Below are positions 61,128 to 64,000 of a stretch of DNA of 64,000 nt, in pieces. The notes under the pieces are model-generated. The model was not told the DNA's origin, did no database searches, and worked only from the letters and a program-made list of their open reading frames with translations. Position 1 is the stretch's first letter, and each line of letters begins with the position of its first letter. A program made the translations under genes and the position numbers. Source of the stretch: Oscillospiraceae bacterium (GTDB taxonomy: Bacteria > Bacillota > Clostridia > Oscillospirales > Oscillospiraceae). The stretch lies in assembly GCA_902791215.1 (NCBI GenBank), contig CADAUZ010000012.1, forward strand, positions 62,001 to 126,000, given 5' to 3'.

Positions 61128-62009
61128 ATGGGACAGAAAGTTAATCCCCATGGCCTGCGCGTCGGCGTTATCAAGGATTGGGATTCCCGCTGGTATGCAC
61201 GCGAGGACAAGGTCGGCGACCTGATCGTCGAGGACTATAAGATCCGCGAGTTTCTGAAGAAGACCCTCTATTCCGCCGGTGTCCCCACCATCGAGATAGA
61301 GCGCGATTCCGCAAAGGTTCGCATTTATATCCACTGCTCCAGACCCGGCGTCGTCATCGGCAAGGGCGGCGAGCAGATCGAGGCTCTGCGCCAGCAGGTC
61401 GAGAAGATGATCGGCAAGTCCGTCGCCCTCTCCATCGTTGAGGTCCGCACCCCCGATACCAACGCTCAGCTGGTCGCCGAGAACATCGCGCAGCAGCTCG
61501 AGAAGCGCATCGGCTTCCGCCGTGCCATGAAGAACGCCATGGGCCGCGCCATGCGCATGGGCGCCCGCGGCATCAAGGTCAAGTGCGGCGGCCGTCTGGG
61601 CGGCGCTGAGATCGCAAGATCCGAGTGCTACCACGAGGGCACCATTCCCCTTCAGACCATCCGCGCCGACATCGACTACGGCTTTGCCGAGGCGAACACC
61701 ACCTACGGCCGTATCGGCATCAAGGTTTGGATCTACAAAGGCGAGGTCCTCTCCCAGACTCTGCGCACCACCCCGCGCACCATGGATCTCTCCAAGCCCG
61801 CAGGCGAGCGTCGTCGTCGTGACGACCGCAGAGGCGGACGCCGTGACGATCGCCGTCAGGGCGGCTTCAGCCGTGAAGGCCGCGAGGGCGGACGTCCTCA
61901 GGGCCAGCAGGGCGGCGAGCGCCGTCCCTACGGCAGCAGACCCCAGGGTCAGGGCAGCTTCAACCGCGGTCCCCGTCCCGCCGCTCCTCAGGAAGGAGGC
62001 AACAACTAA
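61128..62009 (+). CDS. rpsC: 30S ribosomal protein S3 with Arg/Gly-rich C-terminal extension
   Basis: 293 residues against about 210-230 usual. KH domain with [14 protein letters not shown] and the S3 C-domain ([23 protein letters not shown]) are normal. Residues ~225-293 add an RGG-like tail: Arg/Asp repeats, then Gly/Gln/Arg-rich sequence ending EGGNN, likely disordered and RNA-binding. The stop overlaps the rplP start (TAATG). Confidence 0.97.
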   Translation: MGQKVNPHGLRVGVIKDWDSRWYAREDKVGDLIVEDYKIREFLKKTLYSAGVPTIEIERDSAKVRIYIHCSRPGVVIGKGGEQIEALRQQVEKMIGKSVALSIVEVRTPDTNAQLVAENIAQQLEKRIGFRRAMKNAMGRAMRMGARGIKVKCGGRLGGAEIARSECYHEGTIPLQTIRADIDYGFAEANTTYGRIGIKVWIYKGEVLSQTLRTTPRTMDLSKPAGERRRRDDRRGGRRDDRRQGGFSREGREGGRPQGQQGGERRPYGSRPQGQGSFNRGPRPAAPQEGGNN

Positions 62010-62440
62010 TGTTAATGCCCAAGAGAGTTAAATACCGCAGAGTTCAGCGCGGCCGTATGAAGGGCAAGGCCCTGCGCGGCAACGTCGTCAACTACGGTGA
62101 GTTCGGTCTGGCCGCGCAGGAGCCCGGCTGGATCACCTCCAACCAGATCGAGGCGGCCCGTATCGCCATGACCCGCTACACCAAGCGCGGCGGTCAGGTC
62201 TGGATCAAGATCTTCCCCGACAAGCCCGTCACCGCAAAGCCCGCCGAGACCCGTATGGGTTCCGGTAAAGGCTCCCCGGAGTACTGGGTCGCTGTCGTCA
62301 AGCCCGGCAGAGTGATGTTCGAGATCGCAGGCGTGCCCGAAGAGACCGCCCGCGAGGCTCTCCGCCTTGCCAGCCACAAACTGCCCATCAAGACGAAGAT
62401 CGTCGCGGCGGGCACCGAGTCCGAGAACGGTGGTGAATGA
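62009..62440 (+). CDS. rplP: 50S ribosomal protein L16
   Basis: 143 residues, uL16, near the A-site t[21 protein letters not shown] start and [18 protein letters not shown] are diagnostic. Confidence 0.98.
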   Translation: MLMPKRVKYRRVQRGRMKGKALRGNVVNYGEFGLAAQEPGWITSNQIEAARIAMTRYTKRGGQVWIKIFPDKPVTAKPAETRMGSGKGSPEYWVAVVKPGRVMFEIAGVPEETAREALRLASHKLPIKTKIVAAGTESENGGE

Positions 62441-62441
62441 G

Positions 62442-62630
62442 ATGAAGGCAAACGAAATACGCTCCATGTCCGTGGCCGAGCTGGAAAGCAAGCTCGTCGA
62501 CCTGAAGAAGGACCTGTTCATGCTCCGTATGCAGCATGCCACGAATCATCTTGACAACCCCACCAAGATCTCTGCGACCCGTCGTGACATCGCGCGCGTG
62601 AAGACCGTGCTCCGCGAGAAGCAGAACTGA
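62442..62630 (+). CDS. rpmC: 50S ribosomal protein L29
   Basis: 62 residues, uL29. MKANEIRSMSVAELESKLVDL helical hairpin and IARVKTVLRE. ATG lies one base after the rplP stop; an in-frame GTG nine bases earlier is possible but less likely. Confidence 0.96.
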   Translation: MKANEIRSMSVAELESKLVDLKKDLFMLRMQHATNHLDNPTKISATRRDIARVKTVLREKQN

Positions 62631-62644
62631 GGAGGTAAGAAATC

Positions 62645-62908
62645 ATGAACGAAACAAGAACTACTTCCCGGAAGACCCGCGTCGGCAAGGTCGTATCCGA
62701 CAAGATGGACAAGACCGTCGTCGTCACTGTTGAGGACCGTGTTGCCCACAAGACCTACAAGAAGATCATCGGCCGTACCTACAGACTCAAGGCCCATGAT
62801 GAGAAGAACGAGTGCGGTGTCGGCGACATCGTGCGCGTGATGGAGACCCGCCCCCTGTCCAAGGACAAGAGATGGCGCGTGGTCGAGATCGTTGAGAAGG
62901 CAAAGTAA
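62645..62908 (+). CDS. rpsQ: 30S ribosomal protein S17
   Basis: 87 residues, uS17, OB fold. [20 protein letters not shown] and the [26 protein letters not shown] end are diagnostic. Confidence 0.98.
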   Translation: MNETRTTSRKTRVGKVVSDKMDKTVVVTVEDRVAHKTYKKIIGRTYRLKAHDEKNECGVGDIVRVMETRPLSKDKRWRVVEIVEKAK

Positions 62909-62920
62909 GGAGGCGCCAGA

Positions 62921-63292
62921 ATGATACAGCAGGAAACTTATCTGAAGGTCGCCGACAATACCGGCGCCAAAGAGTTAAAGTGCATCCGCGTGCTGGGCGG
63001 CTCCAAGCGCAAGTACGCGAGCATCGGCGACGTGATCGTCTGCTCCGTCCGCAAGGCGGCTCCGGGCGGCTCCGTCAAGAAGGGCGATGTGGTCAAGGCC
63101 GTCGTCGTCCGCACCGTCAAGCCCGTACGCCGCGCTGACGGCACCTATGTCCGCTTTGACGAGAACGCTGCCGTTCTCATCAACACCGGCGATAAGAACC
63201 CCCGCGGCACCCGTATCTTTGGGCCCGTCGCCCGTGAGCTCCGCGACAAGGAATACATGAAGATCCTGTCGCTGGCTCCCGAAGTGATTTAA
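62921..63292 (+). CDS. rplN: 50S ribosomal protein L14
   Basis: 123 residues, uL14. [21 protein letters not shown] and [25 protein letters not shown] are diagnostic. Confidence 0.98.
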   Translation: MIQQETYLKVADNTGAKELKCIRVLGGSKRKYASIGDVIVCSVRKAAPGGSVKKGDVVKAVVVRTVKPVRRADGTYVRFDENAAVLINTGDKNPRGTRIFGPVARELRDKEYMKILSLAPEVI

Positions 63293-63306
63293 GGGAGGGC
63301 ATGAGA

Positions 63307-63612
63307 ATGAACATCAAGAAAGACGATAAAGTCGTTGTTCTGACCGGCAAGGACAAGGGCAAGCAGGGCAAGATCCTCGTCTCCGATCCGAAGGCCGCCA
63401 AGGTCATCGTCGAGGGCGTGAATGTCGCCACCAAGCATCAGAAGCCCCGCAAGCAGGGCGAAGAGGGCGGCATCATCAAGGTCGAGACCCCCATTTACGC
63501 CTCCAAGGTTCAGCTCGTCTGCCCCAAGTGCGGCAAGGCCACCCGCGTCGGCCACAAGGTCGAGGGTGACAAGAAGGTTCGCGTCTGCAAGAAGTGCGGC
63601 GCGGAAATCTGA
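63307..63612 (+). CDS. rplX: 50S ribosomal protein L24
   Basis: 101 residues, uL24, KOW domain (DDKVVVLTGKDKGKQGKI). The C-terminal CPKCG...CKKCG pair forms a zinc ribbon (C+ form). The second ATG (63307) has better Shine-Dalgarno spacing than the one at 63301. Confidence 0.96.
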   Translation: MNIKKDDKVVVLTGKDKGKQGKILVSDPKAAKVIVEGVNVATKHQKPRKQGEEGGIIKVETPIYASKVQLVCPKCGKATRVGHKVEGDKKVRVCKKCGAEI

Positions 63613-63631
63613 GAGAAAGGAGTAAACTGAC

Positions 63632-64000
63632 ATGACAAGAATGAAGAAAAAGTATCTTGAGGAAGTTGCTCCTGCTCTGATGCAGAAATACCAGTACAAG
63701 TCTGTGATGCAGATCCCGAAGATCGACAAGATTGTCGTCTCCGTCGGCTGCGGCGACTGCAAGGACAATGCCAAGGCTCTCGAGGGCGTCATCAAGGAGA
63801 TCTCCGCGATCACCGGTCAGCACGCCGTCGCCACCGCCGCCCGCAAGTCCGTTGCAAACTTCAAGCTCCGTGAAGGCATGAAGGTCGGTGTCAAGGTTAC
63901 CCTGCGTCAAGACCGCATGTGGGAGTTCCTGGATCGTCTGCTCAACGTGGCGCTGCCCCGTGTCCGCGACTTCCGCGGCATCAGCGCCGACGCCTTCGAC
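63632..64000 (+). CDS. rplE: 50S ribosomal protein L5, 3' end missing
   Basis: The first 123 residues of uL5, which binds 5S r[36 protein letters not shown] and [15 protein letters not shown] are diagnostic. It runs off the window; rpsN would be expected next. GAAAGGAG precedes the start. Confidence 0.97.
   Translation, partial: MTRMKKKYLEEVAPALMQKYQYKSVMQIPKIDKIVVSVGCGDCKDNAKALEGVIKEISAITGQHAVATAARKSVANFKLREGMKVGVKVTLRQDRMWEFLDRLLNVALPRVRDFRGISADAFD

Overview
The window looks like the chromosome of a GC-rich, spore-forming gut Clostridium relative, most likely family Oscillospiraceae. Supporting signs are Firmicutes-type division genes (sepF, divIVA), a SpoIVB sporulation protease, a SleB-like hydrolase, single-chain GlyRS, Hfq, an Mrp-type antiporter operon, strong GGAGG ribosome binding sites, and several families of short palindromic intergenic repeats. 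The genus assignment is inference. No tRNA, rRNA, CRISPR array, transposase or prophage was seen.

Layout. 1-373 is the 3' end of a cytidine deaminase gene. 612-8045 (minus) is an operon: miaB, a small membrane zinc-ribbon protein, mutS, a CPBP protease, trmO and a membrane-anchored carboxylesterase. 8404-19548 (plus) holds mutL, miaA, hfq, an HlyD-like gene, yggS, sepF, divIVA, ileS, lspA with a long tail, and an rluD-type gene, so mismatch repair, tRNA modification and cell division sit together. 19549-20493 is repeat-rich and leads into glyS, which carries a frameshifting deletion, then nadE, whose glutaminase domain has lost its catalytic triad.

24322-33263 (minus) is a nine-gene Mrp/Mbh-like cation/proton antiporter operon with four NuoL/M/N-type subunits and no hydrogenase genes. 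33479-36142 (plus) has a Sfp-type phosphopantetheinyl transferase, an orphan DNA methyltransferase, a strongly structured ~210-nt transcript that encodes a 27-residue peptide (the most novel-looking locus here), and a DUF364 protein. 36302-43353 holds a SleB-like protein, a LysR/PutP divergent pair, a RelB/RelE toxin-antitoxin module bordered by a duplicated spoIVB 3' end, spoIVB, ruvX and a glycosyltransferase; a DUF2461 gene follows at 43396-44085.

44395-64000 is ribosomal. The S10/spc/alpha supercluster is cut in two and the halves are in reversed order. rpsH-rplF-rplR-rpsE-rpmD-rplO-secY-adk-map-infA-rpmJ-rpsM-rpsK-rpsD-rpoA-rplQ comes first with its own promoter and a 400-nt leader. After a truncated MocR-type regulator, an ECF S component and the rplJ-rplL operon comes rpsJ through rplE, which runs off the end. 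Each ribosomal unit has a TTGACA-like/17 bp/TATAAT-like promoter. All translations, alignments and foldings were judged by eye.
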